Positions 35,368 to 44,411 of a stretch of 64,000 bases of DNA are shown here, in pieces (positions within the stretch are counted from its first letter, which is position 1; every line of letters starts with the position of its first letter). Source of the stretch: Gammaproteobacteria bacterium (GTDB lineage: Bacteria; Pseudomonadota; Gammaproteobacteria; Ga0077536); contig JADLGE010000003.1 in assembly GCA_020849475.1 (NCBI GenBank), positions 1 through 64,000 on the forward strand, read 5' to 3'. Made by a program: the position numbers and the translations under genes. The notes under the pieces were generated by a model that ran no database searches, had not been told where the DNA came from, and saw only the letters and a list, made by a program, of their open reading frames with translations.

Positions 35368-35402
35368 CGCCCTGCCCGCGCACACCGCGCGTGGGCAGGG
35401 CG
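35368..35402. terminator. Hairpin between convergent genes
   Basis: CGCCCTGCCC and its complement GGGCAGGGCG form a ten-base perfect outer stem, with further GC pairing inside, between the SDR stop and the GFA gene stop. There is no T tract. Confidence 0.5.
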
Positions 35403-35413
35403 ACAGCCGCGCC

Positions 35414-35821
35414 TCAGCCCGGCATGCGCTCGAAGGCCGGCATGCCGGCCGGCACGTGATGAAAGCTCTGGGCGTCGCAGGTGAAGATGGCGAGGTCAGG
35501 CGTGAACAGCGCGGGATTGTCCATGGTGCCGACTTTCAGCAGCACCACGTCGGGCAGCGCGTGGGGCGCGCGGCTCAGCAACTGCGTGCCGCAATCCGGG
35601 CAGAACTCGCGAGTAACGGGGTTGGCCAGTTCGGCGCGCGCGAATTGTTTGGGCGTGCCCTTGGTGTATTTGAAGCCTGCCGCCGGCATGCCGATGGTGA
35701 CGTTGGCGCTGCCGCCCGACAGGTACTGGCATTCGCGGCAGTGACACTGCAGCTTGATGACCGGCTCGCCCGCGACCTGGTAGTGAATCTTGCCGCAATA
35801 GCAATGACCCGAAAATTCCAT
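35414..35821 (-). CDS. GFA-family (glutathione-dependent formaldehyde-activating-like) protein
   Basis: 135 aa with the zinc-binding pattern of the GFA/CENP-V family: GHCYCGKIHYQ, QCHCRECQYLSGG and FCPDCGTQLLSR. ATG at 35821 has GGAGAAGG immediately upstream, preferred over ATG at 35839. The family includes S-(hydroxymethyl)glutathione synthase but most members have unassigned roles. Confidence 0.87.
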   Translation of the reverse strand: MEFSGHCYCGKIHYQVAGEPVIKLQCHCRECQYLSGGSANVTIGMPAAGFKYTKGTPKQFARAELANPVTREFCPDCGTQLLSRAPHALPDVVLLKVGTMDNPALFTPDLAIFTCDAQSFHHVPAGMPAFERMPG

Positions 35822-35952
35822 GACCTTCTCCCATTTCATGTTGGATTGAAAACGGCGCCAGTCTACGCCACCTGCCCGATAGCGGCATGACGGCGCGCCC
35901 ATGCTTCTGCCTATACTCAAGGCCATCGTCCATGCGCCCGAGGAGTGCCACC

Positions 35953-36822
35953 ATGTCGCTGTCCCTGCGCCCCACCGACGCCACGCTCGGCGCGGTCATC
36001 ACCGACGTCAAGCTCAGCGCCCTCGATGCCGCCGCATGGCATGACATCGAAAGCGCGTTCCTCGACTACGGCCTCTTGATTTTCCCCGGCCAGCATTTGA
36101 ACGCCAAGGCGCAGCTCGAATTCGCGCTGCGCTTCGGCGAGATTGAAGTGCTGGCGGAAGGCATGACCACCATCCCGATAGCCAACAAGACGCCCGACGG
36201 CAAATTGCTGGAAGCGGAATCAGATCGCATGAAGCTGCTGCGCGGCAATGAAGGCTGGCACACCGACAGCTCCTACATGCGCCTCGCCTCCAAGGCCGCG
36301 GTGCTGTCGGCGCACGTGGTGCCCGCTTCCGGCAGCCAGACCCAATGGGCCGATGCGCGCGCCGCCTACGATGCCCTGGACGACGCCACGCGCGCGCGCA
36401 TCGCCGGCCTTGCCGCCCATCATTCCTATTTCTATTCGCAGGCCAAAATCGGCCACCAAGTCGAGGTCGGCGCCGCCTATGGCTTCTTTGCCGGAGAGTC
36501 GCCGCTGCGGCCACTGGTCAAGATTCATCCCGTCACCGGCCGCGCGGCGCTGTATGCGGGCCGCCATGCGGCCCGCATTCCGGGCATGGAGCAGGCCGAA
36601 GCCGAGGCGCTCATCAAGCACCTCAACGAATTCATCTGCCAGCCGCCACGCGTCCACACCCATCACTGGCAGCCGGGTGACGTGGTGGTGTGGGACAACC
36701 GCCGCCTGCTGCACCGCGCCTGTCCTTACGATTACAGCCAGGAGCGCGTGATGATGCATACCCGCATCAAGGGCGACATCGAAACCGAGAGCGCGCTCAA
36801 CGCGCGCCTGATGGCGGCCTGA
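35953..36822 (+). CDS. TauD/TfdA-family 2-oxoglutarate dioxygenase
   Basis: 289 aa. The metal ligands are in GWHTDSSYM (HxD) and NRRLLHRACPYDY (distal His), with an Arg in MMHTRIKGD for 2-oxoglutarate binding. ATLGAVITDVKLSALD at the N-terminus is family-typical. The substrates of the family include taurine, sulfonates, alkyl sulfates and phenoxyacetates; none is indicated here. The GAGGAG site is strong. The HEAT-repeat gene starts five bases after its stop. Confidence 0.88.
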   Translation: MSLSLRPTDATLGAVITDVKLSALDAAAWHDIESAFLDYGLLIFPGQHLNAKAQLEFALRFGEIEVLAEGMTTIPIANKTPDGKLLEAESDRMKLLRGNEGWHTDSSYMRLASKAAVLSAHVVPASGSQTQWADARAAYDALDDATRARIAGLAAHHSYFYSQAKIGHQVEVGAAYGFFAGESPLRPLVKIHPVTGRAALYAGRHAARIPGMEQAEAEALIKHLNEFICQPPRVHTHHWQPGDVVVWDNRRLLHRACPYDYSQERVMMHTRIKGDIETESALNARLMAA

Positions 36823-36826
36823 GTGG

Positions 36827-37216
36827 GTGAGTTTTCGCGCCTACATCGCCGCTGAAGTGCAGCGACTGGCGTCGCCCGAAGCGCAGCAGGCCATCGGCAA
36901 CCTGCTGGCGCTGTCGCCGCTGGTCATCGGCGACCTCATCGATGAAGTCTGGCGCGCCCGCAATGCCGATATCCGCGCCGGCATCGTGTTTGTCATCGCG
37001 CAGTTTGGCGATGAAACGGCGCTGGAATTCTTTATCAGCGCACTCGACGATGTGCACGACCAGACCTGGATGAACGCGCTCGACGGGCTGGTCAATATCG
37101 GCAGCCCAGCGGTCATCAAGCGCCTGACCACCTTCATGGTGTCCATCAACCCCGACGACATTCGCGGCGCCTGGACCATGGAAGCGATTGAGCAGATAAG
37201 CCACGCGCTGTCGTGA
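36827..37216 (+). CDS. HEAT-repeat protein
   Basis: 129 aa, all alpha-helical with helix pairs such as AIGNLLALSPLVIGDLIDEV, AGIVFVIAQFGDETALEFF, and GLVNIGSPAVIKRLTTFM, typical of HEAT-like repeats that serve as protein-binding scaffolds. GTG start, five bases after the TauD-like gene, so it is cotranscribed with it. The partner is unknown. Confidence 0.7.
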   Translation: MSFRAYIAAEVQRLASPEAQQAIGNLLALSPLVIGDLIDEVWRARNADIRAGIVFVIAQFGDETALEFFISALDDVHDQTWMNALDGLVNIGSPAVIKRLTTFMVSINPDDIRGAWTMEAIEQISHALS

Positions 37217-37254
37217 TGCGCGTGACGGTGTTTGACCAGGCGCGATGCGCCGGG

Positions 37255-37521
37255 CTAGCGCCTGCTGAACAGCAAGCGCGCGCCGGCCGGGCCGCACTCC
37301 TCGTGATGGCTAATGCCAGCGCCGAGGCTGAAGGTGTCGCCCGGTCCGCAGGTGGTGGTGGCGTCGGCGGTCACGACACTGATGCGGCCATCGAGGATGA
37401 GCGCGCAGGCGCTGAAGTCATGCACGTGGTCGCTGGTCACGAGATTGGCCTCGCGCTCGATCACGCTCGGCTCGGGGAAGCCCTGGCTGGCCAACATTTC
37501 GCGGAAAGCGCTTTCGTTCAT
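37255..37521 (-). CDS. Small cupin-domain protein
   Basis: 88 aa single cupin barrel. TSDHVHDFSACALILDGRISV gives the first cupin motif (two His, though the second is followed by Asp-Phe rather than the usual x4-Glu) and CGPGDTFSLGAGISHHEECG gives the second. Likely a metal-binding sensor or enzyme; AraC-type cupin domains look similar. Convergent with the HEAT-repeat gene. Confidence 0.75.
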   Translation of the reverse strand: MNESAFREMLASQGFPEPSVIEREANLVTSDHVHDFSACALILDGRISVVTADATTTCGPGDTFSLGAGISHHEECGPAGARLLFSRR

Positions 37522-37607
37522 GGGGCAGGACTCCGTGACTCGGGGGCGCCACTATAAACCGCTCATTGCCCGTTGTGGCACCGATAGATGACAGGAGATC
37601 CACTGCC

Positions 37608-38600
37608 ATGCAGTACACCCAATTCGGCAACACCGGTCTGCGCGTTTCGCGCCTGTGCCTGGGCTGCATGAGCTACGGCTCGCCGGGCTGGCGCGACTGG
37701 GTGCTGGACGAGGCTGCCTCCATGCCGTTTTTCGAACGCGCGTTCGAACTCGGCATCAATTTCTTCGACACCGCCGACGTCTACTCGCTGGGCGAAAGCG
37801 AACGCATCCTCGGCCGCGCCATGCGTGCCTACGGCGCACGCCGTGAAGACCTCGTGATCGCGACCAAGGTGTTCTTCCCGATGGGCGCCGGAGAGAACAA
37901 CCGCGGCCTGTCGCGCAAGCACATCATGCACGCCATCGATGAATCGCTGCGGCGCCTCGGCACCGACTACGTCGACATCTACCAGATTCATCGCCTCGAT
38001 CGCGTCACGCCCATGGCGGAAATACTGGACGCGCTCCACGACGTGGTGAAGGCCGGCAAGGCGCGCTATCTCGGCGCCTCGAGCATGTACGCGTGGGAGT
38101 TCTCGCGCCTGTTGCACCTCGCCGAACAGCGCGGCCTCACGCGTTTCGTGTCGATGCAGAACCACTACAACCTCGTCTACCGCGAGGAAGAACGCGAGAT
38201 GCTGCCGCTGTGCCGCGCCGAAGGGGTGGCGGTGATCCCGTGGAGTCCGCTGGCGCGCGGCTTTCTGACCGGCAGCCGCACGCGCAGCGACGGCAAGGCC
38301 AGCGGCGCCACCGTGCGCGCCGCGAGCGACGCCTTCGCCGATGAAATGTATTTCCAGGACGACGACTTCGCGGTGGTCGACGCGGTCAGCGCGATTGCCA
38401 AGGCGCGCGGCGTGCCCAATGCGCAGGTTGCGCTGGCGTGGCTGCTCGCGCAGCCCGGCGTCACCGCGCCCATCATCGGCGCCACCAAGCTGCCCCATCT
38501 CGAAGACGCCGCGGCGGCGCTGGACATCCCACTGACGGCCGAAGAACTCGCGGCGCTGGCCGCGCCCTACCGGCCGCACCCGGTGCTCGGCAACCTGTAG
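37608..38600 (+). CDS. Aldo/keto reductase
   Basis: 330 aa TIM-barrel NADPH reductase of the YajO/Tas-like (AKR12/13) group. GNTGLRVSRLCLGCMSYGSPGW at the N-terminus, the catalytic Asp-Tyr in NFFDTADVYSLGESE, Lys in LVIATKVF, and His in IYQIHRLDRVTPM. The NADPH site is toward the end (PIIGATKLPHLEDA). AGGAG site in front of ATG. Confidence 0.92.
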   Translation: MQYTQFGNTGLRVSRLCLGCMSYGSPGWRDWVLDEAASMPFFERAFELGINFFDTADVYSLGESERILGRAMRAYGARREDLVIATKVFFPMGAGENNRGLSRKHIMHAIDESLRRLGTDYVDIYQIHRLDRVTPMAEILDALHDVVKAGKARYLGASSMYAWEFSRLLHLAEQRGLTRFVSMQNHYNLVYREEEREMLPLCRAEGVAVIPWSPLARGFLTGSRTRSDGKASGATVRAASDAFADEMYFQDDDFAVVDAVSAIAKARGVPNAQVALAWLLAQPGVTAPIIGATKLPHLEDAAAALDIPLTAEELAALAAPYRPHPVLGNL

Positions 38601-38680
38601 CCGCTGGCTTTCGGTCCGCCGCGCCGTTTATCTTTGTGCCTCAAGTCTTTTAATCACCAAATCTTGCGAGGGGAAATCTC

Positions 38681-39574
38681 ATGCGTCGCGATATCGATTT
38701 CAAATCAGAAGGCCTGACGCTGCGCGGTTGGCTGTACAAGCCGTCCAAGGGCAAGGGCCCGTTCCCGACCGTGGTCATGGCCCACGGCTTTTCGGGCGTC
38801 AAGGAAATGGGCCTGGATGAATACGCCGAAGTATTCTGCAAGGCCGGCATGGCGGTGCTGGTCTACGACAACCGCTGCCTGGGCGAGTCCGAGGGCAAGC
38901 CGCGTTCCGACATCGACCCGGTGATGCAGATGCGCGACTACCGCAGCGCCATCACCTTCGCACAGTCGCAAAAGGAATGCGATGCCAACCGCATCGGCGT
39001 GTGGGGCACGAGCTATACCGGCGGCACGGTGTGCGCGGTGGCGGCACTCGATCGGCGCGTGAAGGCAGTGGTCAGCCAGGTGCCGTTCATGAACGGCGTA
39101 CGCAACCTGCAGCAGTTCCTGCCGGTGGTGAACATGAAGGGCTTCCGCCAGATGCTCGACGAAGACCGTCAGCGCCGCGTCGAAGGCAAGCCTTCGCAGT
39201 ACATGAAGATGTGCACGCTCGACCCGACCGAACCGCACCTGTTCCCCGGTGAGCAGACCTATAACTTCATCCACCGCTATGTCGGCAAGGGCAAGAAGTC
39301 GACCTGGGAAAACCGCGTCACCCTGCGCTCGATTGACTACATGCTGGAATACGATGTGAGCGGCTACATGAAGCTCATCAGCCCCACGCCGCTGCTCATG
39401 ATCGTCTCGGAGTTCGACACCTGCACGCCGACCGACATCGCGCTCGACCATTTCAACATGGTGCCGGGCCCGAAGAAGCTGCACATCATCGACTCGGATC
39501 ACTACGAGGCCTACGTCGAGAAGTTCGACGAAACCAGCGCCGTGGCGCGGGATTTCTTCGTCGAGAATCTCTGA
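38681..39574 (+). CDS. Alpha/beta hydrolase, dienelactone-hydrolase-like
   Basis: 297 aa. PTVVMAHGFSGVKEM carries the oxyanion hole, GVWGTSYTGGTVCA the nucleophile Ser, SEFDTCTPTDIALD the acid, and IDSDHYEAYVE the His. The group is often annotated as a peptidase or acetyl xylan esterase (YcjY-like). AGGGGA site is close to ATG. It lies alone between the AKR and a REP palindrome. Confidence 0.85.
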   Translation: MRRDIDFKSEGLTLRGWLYKPSKGKGPFPTVVMAHGFSGVKEMGLDEYAEVFCKAGMAVLVYDNRCLGESEGKPRSDIDPVMQMRDYRSAITFAQSQKECDANRIGVWGTSYTGGTVCAVAALDRRVKAVVSQVPFMNGVRNLQQFLPVVNMKGFRQMLDEDRQRRVEGKPSQYMKMCTLDPTEPHLFPGEQTYNFIHRYVGKGKKSTWENRVTLRSIDYMLEYDVSGYMKLISPTPLLMIVSEFDTCTPTDIALDHFNMVPGPKKLHIIDSDHYEAYVEKFDETSAVARDFFVENL

Positions 39575-39630
39575 CTCCCTTGATGATCCGCGCGTCACCG
39601 ATGCGCGGGCCATCAACATTCCGCCAGCGC

Positions 39631-39666
39631 GCATTGAATGTCAGCCTGAAGTCTGACATTCAATGC
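39631..39666. repeat. REP-like palindrome, family B (extended arms)
   Basis: A 36-base inverted repeat, GCATTGAATGTCAG followed by CCTGAAGT, with one mismatch in the core. It sits between convergent genes. Confidence 0.85.
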
Positions 39667-39697
39667 AATGACCGGCTGCAGCGCAGCGGTCCCGCCT

Positions 39698-40864
39698 TCA
39701 GCAGACGGCTACGCGCCTTCCCAGGCGTCTCTGGAACCACACTCCCAACGTAATCACGCCCACGCCCGCCGCGCTGAAGGCCGCGCCGTAGCCGCCGCGG
39801 TCGATGACGGCGCCGATCAGCAAGACGCCGAAGCCCTGGCCCAGGAACATCATGAACACCCACAGCGCGAGCGCGGTGCCGCGTGCATTGGGATCGAGTT
39901 CGGTGGCCTGGGTCTGCATGGTGTTGTGAAAGGTGTAGAAGCCGAAGCCAGCCAGGAACAGCAGCGGTGGCGCCAGCCACCAGTGCGGCAGCATCGGCAG
40001 CAGCAGGTAGCAACTGCCGAGCAAGGCCGTGCCCGCCACCACCATGCGCCGCTCGCCGAGCCGCGCCACCAGCGGCCGCACCATCGCGCTGTAGGCCATG
40101 CCGCCCACGCCATACATGCTCAGCACGGCGCCGATGACCGCATAACCGAGTTCGAAGCGCTGGCGCAGGTAAGCGCCGTAAAACGCCGCGACGCCGAAAA
40201 TGAACACGCCTTCCAGGGTGCCGGTGATGACCACCGCACGACTGTGGGGAGCGCGCAGCACCGCCCAGTAGATGCGCAGGATCTCGCCCACCGAGCGCTG
40301 GTGCGCGGCATGGGCAGGTGGTTGCTGGCTGGCGCGCATCCACAGCGCCACCGACACCAGCGCGCAGCACGCCGCGAACAGGTAGAAAATCGAGCGCCAC
40401 TCCAGGTACTCGGCGACCAGCCCGCCCAGGCAGCCGCCGCCGATCTGGCCCAGCACCAGGCCGTTCAGAAAACGCCCGATGACGAGCTGACGGGTCTCAT
40501 AGGGCACTTCGTCGGCGATATAGGCCATCGCCAGCGGCACCGTGCCCGCCATCGCGGTGCCGCACAGAAAGCGCATGCTGGCCAGGCCTTCGAGACTGTC
40601 GGTCAGACCCGAAGCCAGCACGAACACGGTGGAGACCGTCATCGCACCGGCGATCACGCGCAGCTTGCCGGCGCGATCACCGAGCGGGCCGAACACGATC
40701 TGGAAGGCGCCATAGGGCACCGCGAAGGCGCTGACCACGATGCCGGCGGCGCCGACGCTGGTGCCAAAATCGTGGGCGATGAGCGGCAGCAACGGTCCGG
40801 TCACCGTCATCACGGCCACCACCACGAAGCTGGCCGCGCCGAGCAGAAAGACTATCGATGGCAC
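39698..40864 (-). CDS. MFS transporter
   Basis: 388 aa, twelve predicted helices. FGPLGDRAGKLRVIAGAM is the conserved loop 2-3 motif of DHA1-type drug/sugar exporters. It is close to arabinose-efflux-like permeases in pattern, with VPLAMAYIADEVPYETRQ after helix four. Substrate not deducible. Confidence 0.85.
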   Translation of the reverse strand: MPSIVFLLGAASFVVVAVMTVTGPLLPLIAHDFGTSVGAAGIVVSAFAVPYGAFQIVFGPLGDRAGKLRVIAGAMTVSTVFVLASGLTDSLEGLASMRFLCGTAMAGTVPLAMAYIADEVPYETRQLVIGRFLNGLVLGQIGGGCLGGLVAEYLEWRSIFYLFAACCALVSVALWMRASQQPPAHAAHQRSVGEILRIYWAVLRAPHSRAVVITGTLEGVFIFGVAAFYGAYLRQRFELGYAVIGAVLSMYGVGGMAYSAMVRPLVARLGERRMVVAGTALLGSCYLLLPMLPHWWLAPPLLFLAGFGFYTFHNTMQTQATELDPNARGTALALWVFMMFLGQGFGVLLIGAVIDRGGYGAAFSAAGVGVITLGVWFQRRLGRRVAVC

Positions 40865-41027
40865 CGTCGATGGGGTCCTGTGGAAGGCGTTGTCGGCCGC
40901 GGGCGCTGGCCGCCGCGCGGCGGGCCCGCGACCTTAAGCCCTGGGCGCGTGACTGTCCAGGCAGTGCCTGTGCTGTGCGCCAGTGCCTTTGGGGCGCCGA
41001 TATTGATGCACTAGAATCGTCGCAGCC

Positions 41028-41882
41028 ATGGAGTCAGATGCATCGATGCAACCCCTCTTGCCCAAGCCGCCACTGTCGCGACTCGAGGAGATCGGCTTCG
41101 AGTTGGCCGGCGAGTGGCTGCTGGAGGATGGCGAACCACGCATCGAAGTGCGTCGCTACGCAGCGGCGGCCAATGTTCTGTATGTCTTCGTCAGCGAGCA
41201 GGAACTGCTCTACATCGGCCGCTCGGGGCGCGCGCTCGGGCTGCGCATGCAGGGCTATGAGCAGGGCGGCCCGGCGCGTTCGGTGCGGGCGCGCAATCGC
41301 GAACGGGTGGTGGCGATGCTGATGCTCGATCAGCAGGTGGCGCTGTACGCGATGCCGGATCCGGGCTCGATGTTGTACGGCAGTTTCCGCGTCAACCTCG
41401 CGGCGGGCCTGCAGCACAGTCTCATCGATGCCCTCGACCCCCCCTGGAACAAACTCGGCGGCGGCCTGCTGGAAGCGGTCGACCCGACCCCGCTGCACCA
41501 GGTGCCAGTGGCGGCGCGGCGCCGCGCGGTGGGCGGGCGCCTCGACGACCAGGCCACCAACGACACCTCCGAGCGTCCGAGCTACCGTTTCCTGGTCGGC
41601 TACATGTACATGGACAAAGGCTTCTTCAACGTGCCGGTGCGCTATTCGCGCCTGTTCGGCAACGACCGCGAAAAGATCAAAATCCTGTGCGGCCGCGAGA
41701 AGTCGACCATTCATGGCCACATCGACCGCGCCTGCAATACCAACGCCGCGCCGCGCATCGTCGGCGGCACGGCCCTGAAACTGTGGTTCGAGGAGCATGC
41801 CGGCCTCAACAACCCGGTCGATATCGACATCCTGGCGCCCAACGCGGTGTGGATCCGCAATCCCGGCACCCGTTTCGAATGA
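41028..41882 (+). CDS. GIY-YIG-like nuclease fused to an uncharacterised C-terminal domain
   Basis: 284 aa. Residues 48-75 read VLYVFVSEQELLYIGRSGRA then LGLRMQGYEQG. This matches the GIY-YIG fold, with a Tyr of the first strand, YIG and a following Arg, though the canonical downstream Glu and Asn are not obvious. The C-terminal third (VPVRYSRLFGNDREKIKILCG, then STIHGHIDRACNTNAAPRIVGG) looks like a beta-barrel DNA-binding domain, perhaps B3-like. I do not recognise the combination. No toxin, phage or restriction gene is next to it. Confidence 0.6.
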   Translation: MESDASMQPLLPKPPLSRLEEIGFELAGEWLLEDGEPRIEVRRYAAAANVLYVFVSEQELLYIGRSGRALGLRMQGYEQGGPARSVRARNRERVVAMLMLDQQVALYAMPDPGSMLYGSFRVNLAAGLQHSLIDALDPPWNKLGGGLLEAVDPTPLHQVPVAARRRAVGGRLDDQATNDTSERPSYRFLVGYMYMDKGFFNVPVRYSRLFGNDREKIKILCGREKSTIHGHIDRACNTNAAPRIVGGTALKLWFEEHAGLNNPVDIDILAPNAVWIRNPGTRFE

Positions 41883-41946
41883 GTGACAGCGCGCGCGGGC
41901 CGATGCCCATCACCGACGCATTGCTTTAGACTTGGGCGCCAGCGCC

Positions 41947-42852
41947 ATGGATAAATCATTAAAACAACTTGCCGTGTTGTACGCCGACGTGTCGGGCAGC
42001 ACACGTCTGTATGAGCAGTACGGGGACGCCATCGCGCGCACCGATCTGGCCTTGTGCATCGACATCCTGCGCGACATCGCGCGCGGCCTGTCGGGCGAAA
42101 CCCTGAAAACCATCGGCGACGAAATCATGGTGGCCTTCGCCGAACCGGTGAAGGCCGCGCTGTGCGCGACCGAGATGCAGGCCAGCCTGCGCCGCAGCGG
42201 CGAAGAAGGCCGTTTCAAGATGGGCGTGCTGCACATCAAGATTGGCTGGCATTACGGCGCTGTCGCGTGGCGCGACAACGACCTCATCGGCGAAGCGCCG
42301 ATCACCGCCCAGCAGATCATCAAGCTCGCCAAGGCCGACGAGATCCTGACCTCGCGCCAGGCGGTCGACACCCTGCCGCCGCCGTTGTTTCCCGATATCC
42401 ATCCCATCGAGAAAGTGCCGGCCGAAGCCTGGAACGGCGAGCTGTCGATTTACAAGATGCCGTGGGAGCGCACCGGCGAAGAAACCCAGATCTCCTCGCG
42501 CCCGCGCCTCGCCGCGACCGCCGGCGAAATCGCGCTCATCCTCACCTACGGCGAACAGCGCCTGCGTATCGACTCACGCAACACCGGCTGTAGCGTCGGC
42601 CGCGGCAAACAGGCCGGCATGCAGGTCAACGGCCGCCTCACTTCGCGCCAGCACGCCGAAGTGTCATTTCGCAACGGCCGCTTCTACCTGCGCGATGAAA
42701 GCACCAACGGCAGCTACATCATCAGCGAAGACGGCGCGCGCAAACATCTGCGTCGCGAGGAAGACGTGCTGGCAGGCCGCGGGCGCATCGGCTTCGGCGC
42801 GTGGCCGGATGACGATGTCGACGGCAGCGTGGGGTTTGATTGCGGGGGCTGA
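41947..42852 (+). CDS. Class III nucleotide cyclase with C-terminal FHA domain
   Basis: 301 aa. A cyclase catalytic domain (LAVLYADVSGSTRLYEQYGD, LKTIGDEIMVAF) is followed near residue 215 by a forkhead-associated domain with the consensus SVGRGKQAGMQVNGRLTSRQHAEV and STNGSYI. The metal Asp in YADVSG and the GDE loop are kept. FHA domains bind phospho-threonine, so activity may be tied to Ser/Thr kinase signalling, but no kinase is in the window. ATG at 41947. Confidence 0.87.
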   Translation: MDKSLKQLAVLYADVSGSTRLYEQYGDAIARTDLALCIDILRDIARGLSGETLKTIGDEIMVAFAEPVKAALCATEMQASLRRSGEEGRFKMGVLHIKIGWHYGAVAWRDNDLIGEAPITAQQIIKLAKADEILTSRQAVDTLPPPLFPDIHPIEKVPAEAWNGELSIYKMPWERTGEETQISSRPRLAATAGEIALILTYGEQRLRIDSRNTGCSVGRGKQAGMQVNGRLTSRQHAEVSFRNGRFYLRDESTNGSYIISEDGARKHLRREEDVLAGRGRIGFGAWPDDDVDGSVGFDCGG

Positions 42853-42858
42853 TCGGCC

Positions 42859-42988
42859 GTAAATGTGAATTCATTCGCACACTCCGGGCGCGTGCACTCG
42901 TTTTGAATGTCAGACTGAAGTCTGACATTCACGCGCACGGCACACGCCTGTCAGCCAGGCGCAATGTGCGAATGAATCCGCGCCTACA
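42859..42988. repeat. Cluster of three REP-like palindromes
   Basis: Three copies in 130 bases. A family A copy shortened on one arm lies at 42859-42880. A perfect family B copy lies at 42904-42931. A diverged family A copy in the other orientation lies at 42963-42988, with CCTACA. The last provides the TAG stop codon of the MFS gene on the minus strand. Confidence 0.88.
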
Positions 42989-44222
42989 ATGCGCGCCGCG
43001 CCGTCACCCGCGCCACCTGCCACGCGATCACCACGCCGCCGGCAAGGCACAGCGCCACGCCATAGAACACTTCCACCGCCAGGCCATGGTCGAGCATCTT
43101 GCCGAACACCAATGGTCCGGCGGCGATGCCGGCGTCGAGGCCTGAATACACCACGCCATACACGCGCCCGGTGGCGCCGGGCGGTGAGGCGCTGCGAATC
43201 AGCATGTCGCGCGACGGGCCGGACAGGCCCGAGCCGAAGCCCATCACCACCATGAACACCATCGCCACGGGGCCCGGCACCAGTTTCATGGCCACCGCCA
43301 CGGCCGCCAGCACCGACAGCGCGAGCGCAGGGGTGATGTTGCGTTCCAGCGCGCGGCTGCGCGACACCAGCCAGCCGCCCGCCAGCATGCCGGTGGCGCT
43401 GGCCAGCATGTAGACGGTGATGCTCATGGCGGCGGCATGCCTGTCGAGGCCATAGCCCGGCATGAACACGGTGGGCGAAAAACTCTGCACGCCGCCGAGC
43501 GCCGCGGCGACGAAGAAAAAGAATCCGAAGCACAACCAGATCACCGGCAGCTTCAAAAACGCCAAGGGTGATTCGGCGACGCTCGGCGCACCGCCAGCCG
43601 GCGCGCTGACCGTGGTCGCGGGCGCGTCCAGTATTTCGCGATACACGAATACCAGCGCTATCACCAGCACCGGCAACAGCGCCGCCGCCAGCACCGCCGC
43701 ACGCCAGCCGAAAGGCGCCGCAATGCCGACCAGGAACACCGGCGCAAAGGCCCAGCCGAGACTGCCCGACAGACCATGGACCGAATAGGCCGGCCCCAGG
43801 CGCGGCGCGCTCACGCGATGGTTGATGAACCAGTAATCGACCGGATGAAACACGCAGTTGCCCAAGCCCGCGAACACCGCGCCAAGCACGAAGCCCCAAT
43901 AGCTGTGACTCAAACCGAACAGCGTCGCGCCGGCGGCCAGGCAGGCCAGCCCGCCGCACAGCGTGGCGCGTGGTCCGTAGTGATCGACCACGAAACCGGC
44001 CGCCGCCTGGCCGAGGCCCGAGACCATGAACATCACCGAGACGATGAAACCGAGTTCGGCGTAGCTCCAGCCGAACTCAGCCTTGATCCAGGGGAACAGC
44101 GGCGCCAGCACCAGTTGGAAAAAATGACTGACCAGATGCGCGCCCGCCACCAGGCCGACGATCAGCGCATCGGCACGCCACGGCACGGGCGTGCTTTCGA
44201 GACTCTCGGCTTGCGTATTCAT
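42984..44222 (-). CDS. MFS transporter
   Basis: 412 aa, twelve membrane helices. VVDHYGPRATLCGGLACLAAG is the loop 2-3 motif and GLGNCVFHPVDYWFINHRVS is typical of the monocarboxylate/FSR-like branch. Its start MNTQAESLES at 44222 is the family-like one; a long upstream in-frame extension overlaps the opposite-strand quinone reductase and is not protein-like. Convergent with the cyclase-FHA gene through a REP cluster. Confidence 0.88.
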   Translation of the reverse strand: MNTQAESLESTPVPWRADALIVGLVAGAHLVSHFFQLVLAPLFPWIKAEFGWSYAELGFIVSVMFMVSGLGQAAAGFVVDHYGPRATLCGGLACLAAGATLFGLSHSYWGFVLGAVFAGLGNCVFHPVDYWFINHRVSAPRLGPAYSVHGLSGSLGWAFAPVFLVGIAAPFGWRAAVLAAALLPVLVIALVFVYREILDAPATTVSAPAGGAPSVAESPLAFLKLPVIWLCFGFFFFVAAALGGVQSFSPTVFMPGYGLDRHAAAMSITVYMLASATGMLAGGWLVSRSRALERNITPALALSVLAAVAVAMKLVPGPVAMVFMVVMGFGSGLSGPSRDMLIRSASPPGATGRVYGVVYSGLDAGIAAGPLVFGKMLDHGLAVEVFYGVALCLAGGVVIAWQVARVTARRAL

Positions 44223-44411
44223 GGCGCGGCACGGACCTCTGCTTGCGCGGATTTCCCCTTGTCGGACATCATGCGGGACGGTGTCGCGGCTCGGTGACGA
44301 AGCGCGCACCATAACCCAGTGCACGGCCTTGAATCCACGCACTGCGCGGCCACGCCCGCAGCGCCGTGCACAGCACAACGCAAGAATTTTGCTCACGAAC
44401 GGAGATCCCGA

